Shown here: one piece after another, positions 10,126 through 20,129 of the stretch | Layout of the letters: the number at the start of each line of letters is the position of its first letter | How positions within the stretch are numbered: position 1 is the first letter of the stretch | Source: Bacteroidota bacterium | GTDB lineage: Bacteria; Bacteroidota; Bacteroidia; Flavobacteriales_D; Crocinitomicaceae | NCBI GenBank assembly: GCA_024280155.1 | Contig: JAJRQQ010000096.1 | Span: 19,168 to 83,167 of the forward strand | Length of the DNA: 64,000 nt | Direction of reading: 5' to 3' | Notes under the pieces: generated by a model | The model's input: only the letters and a program-made list of their open reading frames with translations | Databases searched by the model: none | Told to the model about the DNA's origin: nothing | Translations under genes and position numbers: made by a program

Positions 10126-10908
10126 ATGACCATGAATAAAGCTCCTTTTTATAAGTCAATTGGTAAAGAAATAGATGTTTTTAAACATTCTTTTACCAAT
10201 AAAATTCCTTTTTTGCTTAAAGGACCAACAGGGACAGGTAAATCTCGTTTCATTGAGTTCATGGCACATGATTTAGAGAAAGAATTGATTACGATTGCTT
10301 GCCATGAGGAAACTTCAGCAACAGATTTAATTGGTCGTTACATCATAAAAGGAGCTGAAACTGTTGGGATGGATGGCCCATTAACGAAAGCGGTTAAAGA
10401 GGGGGCAATTATTTACCTTGATGAAATTGCAGAGGCTCGACCAGATGTTATCGTAGCGATACATTCATTGACAGACCACCGACGAGAATTGTTCATCGAT
10501 AAATTAGGTGTAACTGTTAAAGCACACGAAGATTTTATGCTCGTTGCATCGTATAATCCAGGGTATCAACGTGGATTTAAAGAGTTGAAACCATCAACTC
10601 GACAAAGATTTGTTGCTGTTTCTTTTGATTACCCTTCCAATGATTTGGAAATAGAAATTGTTATAAATGAAACAGGTGTTGAGAAAGATATCGCTAAGAA
10701 ACTCGTAAATATTGCAACGAAAATTAGAAATTTAACAGAATTAGGATTGACAGAGACTGTTTCTACTCGATTGCTTGTAGATGCAGGTAAGTTAATTCAA
10801 AGTGGTTTACCGAAAAGATTGTCTGCAAAAGTCGCTATTGTAGAACCACTTACCGATGATGCTGAAATCATCGAAGCATTGACAGACTTGTGTGACTTAA
10901 TGATATAG
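10126..10908 (+). CDS. norQ: MoxR-type AAA+ ATPase, NorQ/CbbQ
   Basis: LKGPTGTGKSRFIEFMAHDL (Walker A), GAIIYLDEIAEARPDV (Walker B), ETSATDLIGRYIIKG. Confidence 0.92.
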   Translation: MTMNKAPFYKSIGKEIDVFKHSFTNKIPFLLKGPTGTGKSRFIEFMAHDLEKELITIACHEETSATDLIGRYIIKGAETVGMDGPLTKAVKEGAIIYLDEIAEARPDVIVAIHSLTDHRRELFIDKLGVTVKAHEDFMLVASYNPGYQRGFKELKPSTRQRFVAVSFDYPSNDLEIEIVINETGVEKDIAKKLVNIATKIRNLTELGLTETVSTRLLVDAGKLIQSGLPKRLSAKVAIVEPLTDDAEIIEALTDLCDLMI

Positions 10909-10911
10909 CAG

Positions 10912-12678
10912 ATGTCTTTAGACGAACTCCTCTTCTCGAAATTTGCCAATTATTTTAAAAGAAGAAAGCGAGATTCCATTGCTGCTAAAAAGCATTTGGT
11001 CGATTTAGAGGATGTCAAACAACGACTCACTATTTTTGCACGTGCAATTACCGGAGAATCAATCGAAATTTATCCAGCAGAACGTGAAGGTGGATACAAC
11101 AATATTAATTTTTTCTTACCAGTTTCAGTCGATTTCTTCACTACAGTTGAAGAAAATGCACAGTTTTATCTTTATCGTGTTCTTTATTTATCCATTCAGC
11201 GAAATTTAAACCTGAATTGGCCAGACCAAAATGAGCATTCTCTTGAAGAATCGAGAAAACAAGCATCGAATTCTTCTGAGACTGTGTTAAAAGTTTTGAA
11301 CGAGAATTTTCCCATTACAATTTCAATTCATCAAAAGTTTAAAACACATTTTGAATCAATCACTCCTCAAAATAAACCAACAGATTATAGTTTTCTTTAT
11401 GGGAAGTGGATGAAAAATAGTCCAATTGATTCTAATGGTAAACAGTTGAAAAATTTTAACGAAAAAGGTAAAAAAGCAATTGAGGAGGAGATAAAAACCA
11501 TTCTAAAAGCAAAACCGGTTGAAGAAATCATTGTAACGGAAGTTGATAAGAAACAGCAAGAGGATGCAACATTGATGCATCAATTTGAGAAAGTAGAAAC
11601 GGCTGAAGAATATGAAGGTGGTGCAAGAGATTTTGATGGGGATGATGATTTGGAGAGTCATAGCAATGCCCTCGAAGATTTAAACATGAAATATGTTGTT
11701 CGTGTAGATGATGCTGTTCATTCAGTTTATCAAGCTGATTTTATTGATAACACAACGGTTTCTGAAAGTGCAACGATCGAAACGGATGATTCTTTCCTAT
11801 TCTACGATGAATGGGATTATTCAAAAAGAGAATACAAACCCGATTTCTGTAAAGTTTTCGTAAAAAAACAACAGGAAACAAATCTTTCTTTTTACAAAAA
11901 AACCTTGAGTGAGAATCGTTCAACTTTATTAGGCTTGCGTAAAATGCTAACGAATGTAAATAATAAATACCAACAACAAAGAAGACAAAATCAAGGAGAT
12001 GAATTCGACTTGGATGCATTGACTGATTTATATGTTGATGTTCATTCTAATCATACGCCCTCGGAGAATATTTATATTTCAAAGCGAAAAAAAGAGAAAG
12101 ATTTATCGATACTTCTACTGTTGGATATAAGTTTATCGAGCGATGGTTATGCTGCCGGAAATAAAGTGATTGATGTCGAAAAACAAGTGTCTATTATTTT
12201 TGGAGAAATTTTGAATGAGTTTAATGTTGACTTTTCAATTAATTGCTTCTTTTCTAAAACGAGAAATCATTCTTCGTATTTAACAGTTAAAGATTTTGAT
12301 GAGGAATGGGATAAATCGAAATATAAAATCGGTGCAGTTGCCCCAGAAGCATATACAAGAATTGGTGCCGCAATACGACATTCTGGAACTCTGTTGGATG
12401 AACGTCCTACAAAAAACAAATGGGTAATTCTTATTTCTGACGGAAAACCGAATGATTATGACAAATACGAAGGGAAGTATGGTGTGAATGATGTGAAACA
12501 AGCATTGAGAGAATTGAATCAGAAGAACATTAATTCTTATGCATTAGCTATCGAGGCACAAGCAAAATATTATTTGCCTCAAATGTTTGGAGTGAATCAT
12601 TACCAAATTCTCACAACTCCTGTTGAATTATTACAATCACTTGTTACTTTGTACGAGAAAATTAAATACCAAAGTTAA
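10912..12678 (+). CDS. norD: VWA-domain protein NorD
   Basis: C-terminal VWA with MIDAS LLLLDISLSSDG (DxSxS); directly downstream of norQ. Confidence 0.88.
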   Translation: MSLDELLFSKFANYFKRRKRDSIAAKKHLVDLEDVKQRLTIFARAITGESIEIYPAEREGGYNNINFFLPVSVDFFTTVEENAQFYLYRVLYLSIQRNLNLNWPDQNEHSLEESRKQASNSSETVLKVLNENFPITISIHQKFKTHFESITPQNKPTDYSFLYGKWMKNSPIDSNGKQLKNFNEKGKKAIEEEIKTILKAKPVEEIIVTEVDKKQQEDATLMHQFEKVETAEEYEGGARDFDGDDDLESHSNALEDLNMKYVVRVDDAVHSVYQADFIDNTTVSESATIETDDSFLFYDEWDYSKREYKPDFCKVFVKKQQETNLSFYKKTLSENRSTLLGLRKMLTNVNNKYQQQRRQNQGDEFDLDALTDLYVDVHSNHTPSENIYISKRKKEKDLSILLLLDISLSSDGYAAGNKVIDVEKQVSIIFGEILNEFNVDFSINCFFSKTRNHSSYLTVKDFDEEWDKSKYKIGAVAPEAYTRIGAAIRHSGTLLDERPTKNKWVILISDGKPNDYDKYEGKYGVNDVKQALRELNQKNINSYALAIEAQAKYYLPQMFGVNHYQILTTPVELLQSLVTLYEKIKYQS

Positions 12679-12743
12679 TTATGAACACGTTCAAAATTGA
12701 TTGTAACAGATAATATTAGGTTGGTAAGTCAATAATTTAAAAA

Positions 12744-13253
12744 GTGATGTTAAAACCTTATTTGTTAATTTTATGGATTATTTTTCTTTTCTCCTGCCAA
12801 GAAAAAGGAATAAAGTATAATCAAACGATTATTGATGAGTTCCAAGTGAATAAAGATTTTCTTGAAACAATAGATGATGCTGAAAAAGCATTGATTTGTG
12901 GTTATTTATACGCGTACGGTAACGAATGTATTGATACATCTACGAGTGCTAAGTGTAAAGTATTAAAGGAACTTAATATAACAAACGAATGTGAATCGAA
13001 ACATTTGAGTTTTTTAAGTCAATGGTTCGAAAATGATGTTATTATGTTCTATAAGTTTAAAAATTGTCCCAATTTAACTCATGATTCACCCATACAAAAC
13101 GAGATAAATGAAATGAAACTCTACAGACATAATGACACATTAATAATTACCGTCTTGGTGAAAGGAATAAATAATTTAGAAGAGAAAAACTGGAGCAGTC
13201 GTCAAACAGAGAAGTTTTTAATAGATAATAAAACATTTAAAAAAATACAATAA
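12744..13253 (+). CDS. Hypothetical lipoprotein in the nor cluster
   Basis: MMLKPYLLILWIIFLFSCQEKG lipobox-like signal; no recognised domain. Confidence 0.7.
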   Translation: MMLKPYLLILWIIFLFSCQEKGIKYNQTIIDEFQVNKDFLETIDDAEKALICGYLYAYGNECIDTSTSAKCKVLKELNITNECESKHLSFLSQWFENDVIMFYKFKNCPNLTHDSPIQNEINEMKLYRHNDTLIITVLVKGINNLEEKNWSSRQTEKFLIDNKTFKKIQ

Positions 13254-13834
13254 TGGAAGAAGTAAAAATTGATCACAAAAACATCTTTTACCCACCCGGT
13301 GGTATTTTGATTTGGATACTAATTTTCTTAGAATTAATCACTTTTGGAATGGCATTACTTGCCTTAGCTTATTACGCGAAACAATCTCCAGAAGAATTTC
13401 ATGAATCGCGTTTGTTGTTGAATCCTGTTTATGGGACAATTAATACGATTTTTCTTTTGACAAGTGGCTATTTTATGGCGAAATCAGTCGGCTTTTATAA
13501 AAAGAATGAGTTGAAAAAAACCAATCAATATTTAAAACTGACTATGATTGGAGGTCTACTATTTTTAATCTTAAAATCAGTAGAATATTGGATGAAAATT
13601 GAGCATGGTTACACGATGGGGTACGATACATTTTTCAGTTTTTATTGGATGTTGACTTTATTTCATGTTATTCATGTTGTCGTTGGTTTGGTGATTCTTG
13701 TTTCAGTTTATTTTGGAATCAATAAAAAAGATAGTGACACTAAATTAGAAGACGTCGAAGCAAGTGCAGCATTTTGGCACATGTGCGATTTAATCTGGCT
13801 GATATTGTTCCCAATGTTATATTTAATTCTATAA
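13253..13834 (+). CDS. Cytochrome c oxidase subunit III-like protein (NorE-like)
   Basis: FYPPGGILIWILIFLELITFGMAL, FHVIHVVVGLVILV, AAFWHMCDLIWLILFPMLYLIL. Confidence 0.85.
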   Translation: MEEVKIDHKNIFYPPGGILIWILIFLELITFGMALLALAYYAKQSPEEFHESRLLLNPVYGTINTIFLLTSGYFMAKSVGFYKKNELKKTNQYLKLTMIGGLLFLILKSVEYWMKIEHGYTMGYDTFFSFYWMLTLFHVIHVVVGLVILVSVYFGINKKDSDTKLEDVEASAAFWHMCDLIWLILFPMLYLIL

Positions 13835-13836
13835 TA

Positions 13837-14082
13837 ATGAAAGATTCAAATACAAAAACGTTGATTATTCTACTGGTTTTAACAGTAGCTGTAGGTATTC
13901 TTTCTGGTTTGGAAAGTGTGAGTCCTTTTTGGTTTATGCTAATTTTAGGACTTTCCTGTATAAAGTTTCTTCTTGTTGCTTTTCAGTTTATGGAACTTAA
14001 AAAAGCGCATGCAGCTTGGAAAGTTTTAATCGTTGCTTATTTACTGATTTTCTTTAGCGCAGTCTCGATTGTACTGATTTAA
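13837..14082 (+). CDS. Cytochrome c oxidase subunit IV-like small membrane protein (NorF-like)
   Basis: MKDSNTKTLIILLVLTVAVGILSGLE..., ATG at 13837 just after the upstream stop; FQFMELKKAHAAWK. Confidence 0.75.
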   Translation: MKDSNTKTLIILLVLTVAVGILSGLESVSPFWFMLILGLSCIKFLLVAFQFMELKKAHAAWKVLIVAYLLIFFSAVSIVLI

Positions 14083-14698
14083 AGACAGGGACTTCTATTT
14101 TATCCAGTAAGAATTTTACACTCGATTTTTCCAAATCTTCAAGCGTGTCAATATCATTTAGCTCAATTAATATTGATATTGATATATCATTGACCTTTAA
14201 ATCGTGAAAAGTTTTTTTTAGTAGAGTAGAGGTACTCCATTCTTTGTCATCAAAAATAGTGGAATGTAGTTTCTTCATTCCCAATAAATAATAACCTCCA
14301 TCTTCTGCAGGGCCAAAAACGGTATCAGAGAGGTCTAATTCTTCAAATGCCTGCGTTATAATTTGAGCAGATAAATCAGGGATGTCTGTTCCAATTCCAA
14401 CAACTTTTTCATAACCTTTCTCAAAACTTATTTGAAAAGCATCTTTCATTCTTTCACCTAAATCATTGCCCTTTTGAACAAATTTTGGTTGTTTTTGCCA
14501 CTTTGTTCCAATAATGACATCTGAAAAATAGATATGTATATCACAATCGGAAACCTGAGCAGTGTTTTCTTCTGTTCGTTGCACTAAGAATTTATATACC
14601 TCAAAAGCATTGACATCTCCTATAGATTTAGCAAGGCGAGTTTTAACCTTTCCAAGCTTGATGTTTTTAGCAAAGACGATAAGAAGATTTTTGGACAT
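14054..14698 (-). CDS. DUF2064/TIGR04282-type glycosyltransferase
   Basis: LIVFAKNIKLGKVKTRLAKSIGD, VVGIGTDIPDLSAQII, FGPAEDGGYYLLGM. Confidence 0.85.
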   Translation of the reverse strand: MSKNLLIVFAKNIKLGKVKTRLAKSIGDVNAFEVYKFLVQRTEENTAQVSDCDIHIYFSDVIIGTKWQKQPKFVQKGNDLGERMKDAFQISFEKGYEKVVGIGTDIPDLSAQIITQAFEELDLSDTVFGPAEDGGYYLLGMKKLHSTIFDDKEWSTSTLLKKTFHDLKVNDISISILIELNDIDTLEDLEKSSVKFLLDKIEVPVFKSVQSRLR

Positions 14699-14703
14699 AG
14701 ATT

Positions 14704-15195
14704 TTAATAAACAACCGTTCCTTCAGTAACCCATTTTCCCCAATCAGGATTGTAACCATGGATACGTTCTGTTTTATTTCCTTTCATGTCCACCAATGGG
14801 TAATGCATGTTTGCCCAATAAAACAATCCACCGTATAAATTAACAACGTTTGTAAATCCTTCTTTTACGAGCATCTTACCAAAAGTTTGACTTCTTGCTC
14901 CAACCGAACAATAGACAATAATCAATTGATCTTTCCGCAATTTATTTAATGAAGAAATGGTTGACCCATCAGGTTTCATTCTCGTTGCTCCTTGGATATG
15001 ACTTACGTTATATTCATTTACTTCACGAATGTCTAAGAAAATAGCATCCTTCTTACCGATATGTTTTAAGGCATCCTCAATTGTAATGGTTGGAAAACCA
15101 TCGTAATATTGATCAAGCATTTTTTTGTATTCTGCTGATTGACTGAAAACACTCGTGGTTAACAGTATTGAAAGAGATAATAAAAATAATTTCAT
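14704..15195 (-). CDS. Secreted rhodanese-like domain protein
   Basis: Signal peptide MKLFLLSLSILLTTSVFSQ (ATG at 15195), KDAIFLDIREVNEYNVSHIQGA, LIIVYCSVGARSQTFGKML. Confidence 0.87.
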   Translation of the reverse strand: MKLFLLSLSILLTTSVFSQSAEYKKMLDQYYDGFPTITIEDALKHIGKKDAIFLDIREVNEYNVSHIQGATRMKPDGSTISSLNKLRKDQLIIVYCSVGARSQTFGKMLVKEGFTNVVNLYGGLFYWANMHYPLVDMKGNKTERIHGYNPDWGKWVTEGTVVY

Positions 15196-15230
15196 AGCTT
15201 TTAAACGTTTTAAAATAAAGTTCCTTACAA

Positions 15231-15390
15231 TTATGGTTGACAAATTAATGTATCATAAATAGGAGAATAACCTGCCCAAACTCCTAGCGCACCACCCGTA
15301 ATATTGTTGGGTATGTTTGTAGGAGTCGCAAAAGGGTTACCCGCGGTTGCCAATTCTTTAATGCTACTCCTTTGTTTTTTAATTAAAAAA
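15231..15390 (-). pseudogene. C-terminal remnant resembling the tail of a DUF4249-type lipoprotein
   Basis: Minus-strand open stretch ending at TAA (15231-15233): ...KQRSSIKELATAGNPFATPTNIPNNITGGALGVWAGYSPIYDTLICQP*; no start or upstream part. Confidence 0.45.
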
Positions 15391-15609
15391 AAGTCTCGTT
15401 TGCACTTAAATTAATGTTTACAAAAATATTAAGTACAACAATTAAGAATATTTTAAAAAACCTGCTCAAGGTTTACAAAGTTAAAAATTTAACACGGATT
15501 ATCTTTTTTTTTAATTTATATAAAAATAATAACGTTAATTCGAGTATAATAATCTTCAAACTTTCAAATTATCAATCTTTTACAAAAAACTGTATCTTTG
15601 TATATAGAT

Positions 15610-17688
15610 ATGAAACAAAACCTAACCATACTGTTCTTCCTATTACTATTCGTTCATCAATCACTTGGACAAATCTCAAAAAAAGACAGTTTACAATCTT
15701 TAATTGATTCATCAATTGTTCAAGAAGACATTCTAAACTGGAAGATTGAATTACTCAAAATTGAGGAAGACACGGCTGTTTTTAATTGTCAAGTAAAAGA
15801 TTTTGTCGGCAGTATACCTTCGGGAAATCAAGTACAATCGGTAGCTCTCTATAATCTTGCCAATGTTTTTTATAAAAAACGAAATTATAAAGAAGGTCTT
15901 GTTTTTGCCGAGAATGCGATTACTCTTTTTGAAGAATTAAATGATGAAAAAAGTTTAGCCAATTCATTCCTTCTAAAAGGGAGTTTTGAAGATAAAATGT
16001 CAAAATACGATAAGGCAATTTTATCTATTCAAAAAGCAGTAAGTTTTTATTATTCTGTTGAGAACTATAAAAAACAAGTTGATTGCCTCAATAAAATGGG
16101 GATAATTCATAAGAAAATCGGGAATTTTACAGAAGCCCTCCTTCTATATCATCACGCTTATGAAATTTGTGTAAACGAAGGAATTGAAGATAGAAAAGGG
16201 GCTACTTGCATCAATATTGGTGTAGTACTTAAGAAAGAGAAAAAATATGAAGATGCTCTTGAGTATTATTTTAAAGCGGAAGAAATTTATTCTAAGCAAG
16301 CAAATAATTTTTCAGGTTTAGCGAACGTGTACAATAATATAGGGAATGTTTATCGATTGCAAGGACGACATCATAATGCGTTGAGCTATTATCACTTAGC
16401 GATTCAAAACAGATTGTCTGCCGGACAAGAAAAAAGATTGAGTTATACTTATAATAACATTGCTTTGGTCTATATGGATATGGGGAACTCATCTAAGTCG
16501 TTAGAGTACCTTTTGAAATCAGAGGATTTAAAGAAACAATACAACAATGAAGAGTCACTTTCTTCGACTTATTTGAATATCTGTGAATTATATTTAATCA
16601 ATAAGGAATACAAAGAGTTTAATTTTTATTGGAAAAAATCTAGATCGCTTGCTCTTAAGTATCAACAAAACGATATTCGAAGGAATTTATTGGTATTGAA
16701 AAGTCGTTACGAATCCGAAGTTGGCAATTATAAAGCCGCTTATATTTACCTATCGAGTGTGTATGAAGAATTAGATACTTTGGATATGCAATCTCAAAAG
16801 ATGTTGAATTCTGTACTCCAAGCTCAATTTGATGATCAGCAAAACAAGAATGAAATTCATGAATTAAGTGATGCGATTTTATTATTAGACCAACAAAAAG
16901 AGGAGATCGAAAAGAAAAAGGATGCTCTCATGTATTCTGTGATTATTTTAGCTGTACTTTCTATGTTTTTCATCATTTTAGTTGTTCTTCTTGTGAAAAA
17001 ACAAAGAATATTAAAGGAAAAAACGATTGAATTAGCCGTTACTAATGAACAATTGAAAGCCAGTACAGTTAGCATTGAAGAAAAAGAATTACTGTTAAAA
17101 GAAATTCATCATCGAGTGAAAAACAATTTGCAAATCATCCAAAGTTTAATTCGTCTGCAAAATTCTGAAGAAAAAGAATGCCTAAATAGTGATATGCTTA
17201 CCGATTTTGAATTACGGGTTTCTTCGATGGCGTTGGTGCATGAATCTTTGTATAAAAATGGCGACCTGGCAACGATAAATGTGAAAGAATATTTTGATGA
17301 TTTGACCGATAATCTCGTTGGTGTTTACCAATTGGAACACGATGTGGAAATTGATAAAAATATTAAAGTAGATGAGTTAGACATCGATACTTTAGTTCCA
17401 TTGGGCTTATTGTCCACAGAAATCATATCAAATTCACTTAAATATGGTGTTGCATCACTGAAAAATGGAAAAATCACTGTATTTTTGTCCTCTTTGGAAA
17501 ACAAATGGTATGAATTGATTATTCATGATAACGGAAGTGGTTTTGACATGAGTGAAAAAATGGATAAAAACACCCTTGGAATTGAATTGATTTATACCTT
17601 GGTAGAACAATTAGACGGTGAACTCGAATTCTCCAATGATAACGGAGCGAGTTATAGAATAAAATTTAAAGCACAAGCAAAAAAATAA
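15610..17688 (+). CDS. TPR-containing sensor histidine kinase (HisKA_2-like dimerisation, HATPase)
   Basis: Multiple TPRs (ALLLYHHAYEICVNEG..., GLANVYNNIGNVYRLQG), TM, then LLLKEIHHRVKNNLQIIQSLIRLQ and N/G boxes STEIISNSLKYGV, HDNGSGFDM. Tracked start 15598; ATG at 15610 gives MKQNLTILFFLLLFVHQSLGQ. Confidence 0.9.
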   Translation: MKQNLTILFFLLLFVHQSLGQISKKDSLQSLIDSSIVQEDILNWKIELLKIEEDTAVFNCQVKDFVGSIPSGNQVQSVALYNLANVFYKKRNYKEGLVFAENAITLFEELNDEKSLANSFLLKGSFEDKMSKYDKAILSIQKAVSFYYSVENYKKQVDCLNKMGIIHKKIGNFTEALLLYHHAYEICVNEGIEDRKGATCINIGVVLKKEKKYEDALEYYFKAEEIYSKQANNFSGLANVYNNIGNVYRLQGRHHNALSYYHLAIQNRLSAGQEKRLSYTYNNIALVYMDMGNSSKSLEYLLKSEDLKKQYNNEESLSSTYLNICELYLINKEYKEFNFYWKKSRSLALKYQQNDIRRNLLVLKSRYESEVGNYKAAYIYLSSVYEELDTLDMQSQKMLNSVLQAQFDDQQNKNEIHELSDAILLLDQQKEEIEKKKDALMYSVIILAVLSMFFIILVVLLVKKQRILKEKTIELAVTNEQLKASTVSIEEKELLLKEIHHRVKNNLQIIQSLIRLQNSEEKECLNSDMLTDFELRVSSMALVHESLYKNGDLATINVKEYFDDLTDNLVGVYQLEHDVEIDKNIKVDELDIDTLVPLGLLSTEIISNSLKYGVASLKNGKITVFLSSLENKWYELIIHDNGSGFDMSEKMDKNTLGIELIYTLVEQLDGELEFSNDNGASYRIKFKAQAKK

Positions 17689-17692
17689 TAGA

Positions 17693-20128
17693 ATGAAGAT
17701 TTCTTACAATTGGTTAAAAGAATATGTTGCGATTGATTTAGCGCCAGAAAAAGCATGTGAGATTCTGACGGATACAGGTTTAGAAGTGGAAGGATTGCAC
17801 AAAATTGAAGCCGTGAAGGGTGGATTGAAAGGTGTAGTTGTGGGAGAAGTTTTAACTTGTGAAAAGCATCCCGATGCTGACCGGTTGAATGTTACAACTG
17901 TAAATGTCGGTGGAGAAAAACCTTTGCAAATCGTTTGTGGTGCACCAAATGTTGCCGCAGGACAAAAAGTAATCGTAGCAACAGTAGGTTGTACTTTATA
18001 CCCAACGCCAGAAGAAGCGTTTAAAATTAAGAAATCTAAAATTCGTGGTGTAGAATCGTTTGGAATGATTTGCGCCGAAGATGAATTGGGTTTAGGCGAA
18101 TCGCATGATGGAATTTTAGTTCTTCCAAATGATATTGAAGTAGGAACACCTGCTGCAACTTATTTTGAGTTGGATGATGATTATGAAATAGAAATTGGAT
18201 TGACTCCAAATCGTGCCGATGCAATGGGACATGTTGGTGTAGCCAGAGATTTAGTCGCTTTCTTAAATGTACACGAGAATGCAAATCTTTCACTGAAAAT
18301 GCCATCAATCGATGCGTTTAAAGGTGATAGTAATGATTTGAAAATTGATGTTTCTGTAGAGAATGAAGACGTATGTCCTCGTTACATGGGAACAACGATT
18401 AAAGATGTGAAAATTGAAGCGTCTCCCGCATGGTTGCAAAAACGTTTACGCGCTATCGGACTTTCTCCAATTAATAATGTCGTGGATGCAACGAATTATG
18501 TGATGCACGAATTAGGAACTCCATTACACGCATTTGATGCAGATAAGTTGAATGGTAAAATTGTAGTCAAAACCGCCAGTGAGAATGATAAATTTAAAAC
18601 GCTGGATGAGGTCGAAAGAGAATTGTCTTCGGAGAATTTAATGATTACAAATGGCGATGAGAATTTATGCATCGCAGGTGTTTTTGGAGGACTTGACTCT
18701 GGTATTTCGCAGAATTCAACCAGTATTTTCTTAGAATCGGCGTATTTCAATCCTGTTTCTGTAAGAAAAACAGCAAAATTTCATGCGTTGAATACAGATT
18801 CATCTTTCCGTTTTGAAAGAGGTGTGGATCCAAACATGACGGAGTACGCTTTGAAAAGAACAGCATTGTTAATTCAAGAAATAGCAGGAGGAACAATTGC
18901 AATGGATGTGGTTGACACCAATCCAAACCCTATTGATTCTTGGACGGTTGATTTTGATTTTGAGCGATGCAATAAACTAATCGGTCACGATTTACCCAAA
19001 GAAATGGTGGTAGATATTTTGACTAATTTAGACATTAAAATAATTGAAGAAAATGGAAGTTTAACAAAATTGTCCATTCCAACTTATCGTGTGGATGTGA
19101 CTCGTGAGGCAGATGTTATTGAGGAGGTGTTGAGAATATATGGCTTTAATAAAGTGCCTATTCCAGAAAAGTTAAATTCATCGATTTCCTATTTCCAAAA
19201 ACCCGACAAAGAAAAGGTGCAAAATGTTATTTCTGAAATGTTGGTCGGACTTGGATACACCGAAACACTCAATAATTCTTTGACTAAATCGGCATACATT
19301 GATGAGTTAGCAGGTGAAATTCTCTCAAATGAGAATAGCGTTAAAATGTTAAATCCACTGAGTCAAGATTTGGACGTGATGCGACAATCAATGATTTTTA
19401 ATGCATTGGAAATGGTCGCCCATAATCAGAACCGACAAAATTCAGATTTAAAATTATATGAATTCGGTAAAACCTATCATAAATATGAATCGGGTTATAC
19501 CGAAAATAAACGTTTGATGATTTTAGCGACAGGCAAGAAGGAACGTGAAAATTGGAATTCTTCAAAAGATGATAATTCTTTCTATACGATAAAAGCAATT
19601 GCCAACGCTGTATTGAAAAGATTAGGGTTAGTTGGTTTGTTGAAGGAAAAAGCATTGAAAAAATCATTACTCCAAGACGGTGTTCAACTATTTGTTCTGA
19701 AGAGTAAAATTGGAGAAATTGGATGGGCATCTTCTAAAATGAAAAAACATTTTGGAATTAAGAATGATGTATTTATTGCAGATTTAGATTGGGATGCAAT
19801 TCTCGATGCGCTTAAATTCTCTAAAATTAAATACACAGAATTACCGAAAACTTTTGCAGTGCGAAGAGATTTTTCTTTACTACTCAATAGTGAAGTTCAA
19901 TTCTCCGAAATTGAAAATATTGCACGTTCTTGTGATAAGAAAATTCTAAAAGAAATTGGTTTGTTTGATGTTTACGAAGGGAAGAATTTACCTGAAGGTA
20001 AAAAATCGTATGCAGTCTCATTTAAATTTCAGGATGCAGAAAAAACCTTAAAAGACCAACAAGTTGATGCAGTAATGAATAAAATCAGAACGCAACTCGA
20101 AGGTCAATTAGCAGCAGAACTTCGTTAG
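17693..20128 (+). CDS. pheT: Phenylalanyl-tRNA synthetase beta subunit
   Basis: MKISYNWLKEYVAIDLAPEKACEILTDTGLEVEG, tRNA-binding domain, DADRLNVTTVNVG; full length 811 aa. Confidence 0.97.
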   Translation: MKISYNWLKEYVAIDLAPEKACEILTDTGLEVEGLHKIEAVKGGLKGVVVGEVLTCEKHPDADRLNVTTVNVGGEKPLQIVCGAPNVAAGQKVIVATVGCTLYPTPEEAFKIKKSKIRGVESFGMICAEDELGLGESHDGILVLPNDIEVGTPAATYFELDDDYEIEIGLTPNRADAMGHVGVARDLVAFLNVHENANLSLKMPSIDAFKGDSNDLKIDVSVENEDVCPRYMGTTIKDVKIEASPAWLQKRLRAIGLSPINNVVDATNYVMHELGTPLHAFDADKLNGKIVVKTASENDKFKTLDEVERELSSENLMITNGDENLCIAGVFGGLDSGISQNSTSIFLESAYFNPVSVRKTAKFHALNTDSSFRFERGVDPNMTEYALKRTALLIQEIAGGTIAMDVVDTNPNPIDSWTVDFDFERCNKLIGHDLPKEMVVDILTNLDIKIIEENGSLTKLSIPTYRVDVTREADVIEEVLRIYGFNKVPIPEKLNSSISYFQKPDKEKVQNVISEMLVGLGYTETLNNSLTKSAYIDELAGEILSNENSVKMLNPLSQDLDVMRQSMIFNALEMVAHNQNRQNSDLKLYEFGKTYHKYESGYTENKRLMILATGKKERENWNSSKDDNSFYTIKAIANAVLKRLGLVGLLKEKALKKSLLQDGVQLFVLKSKIGEIGWASSKMKKHFGIKNDVFIADLDWDAILDALKFSKIKYTELPKTFAVRRDFSLLLNSEVQFSEIENIARSCDKKILKEIGLFDVYEGKNLPEGKKSYAVSFKFQDAEKTLKDQQVDAVMNKIRTQLEGQLAAELR

Positions 20129-20129
20129 A

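Noticed and set aside
18036-18750. Minus-strand ORFs inside pheT
   Set aside because: Shadow ORFs; low-complexity His/Leu composition; pheT is clear on the plus strand.
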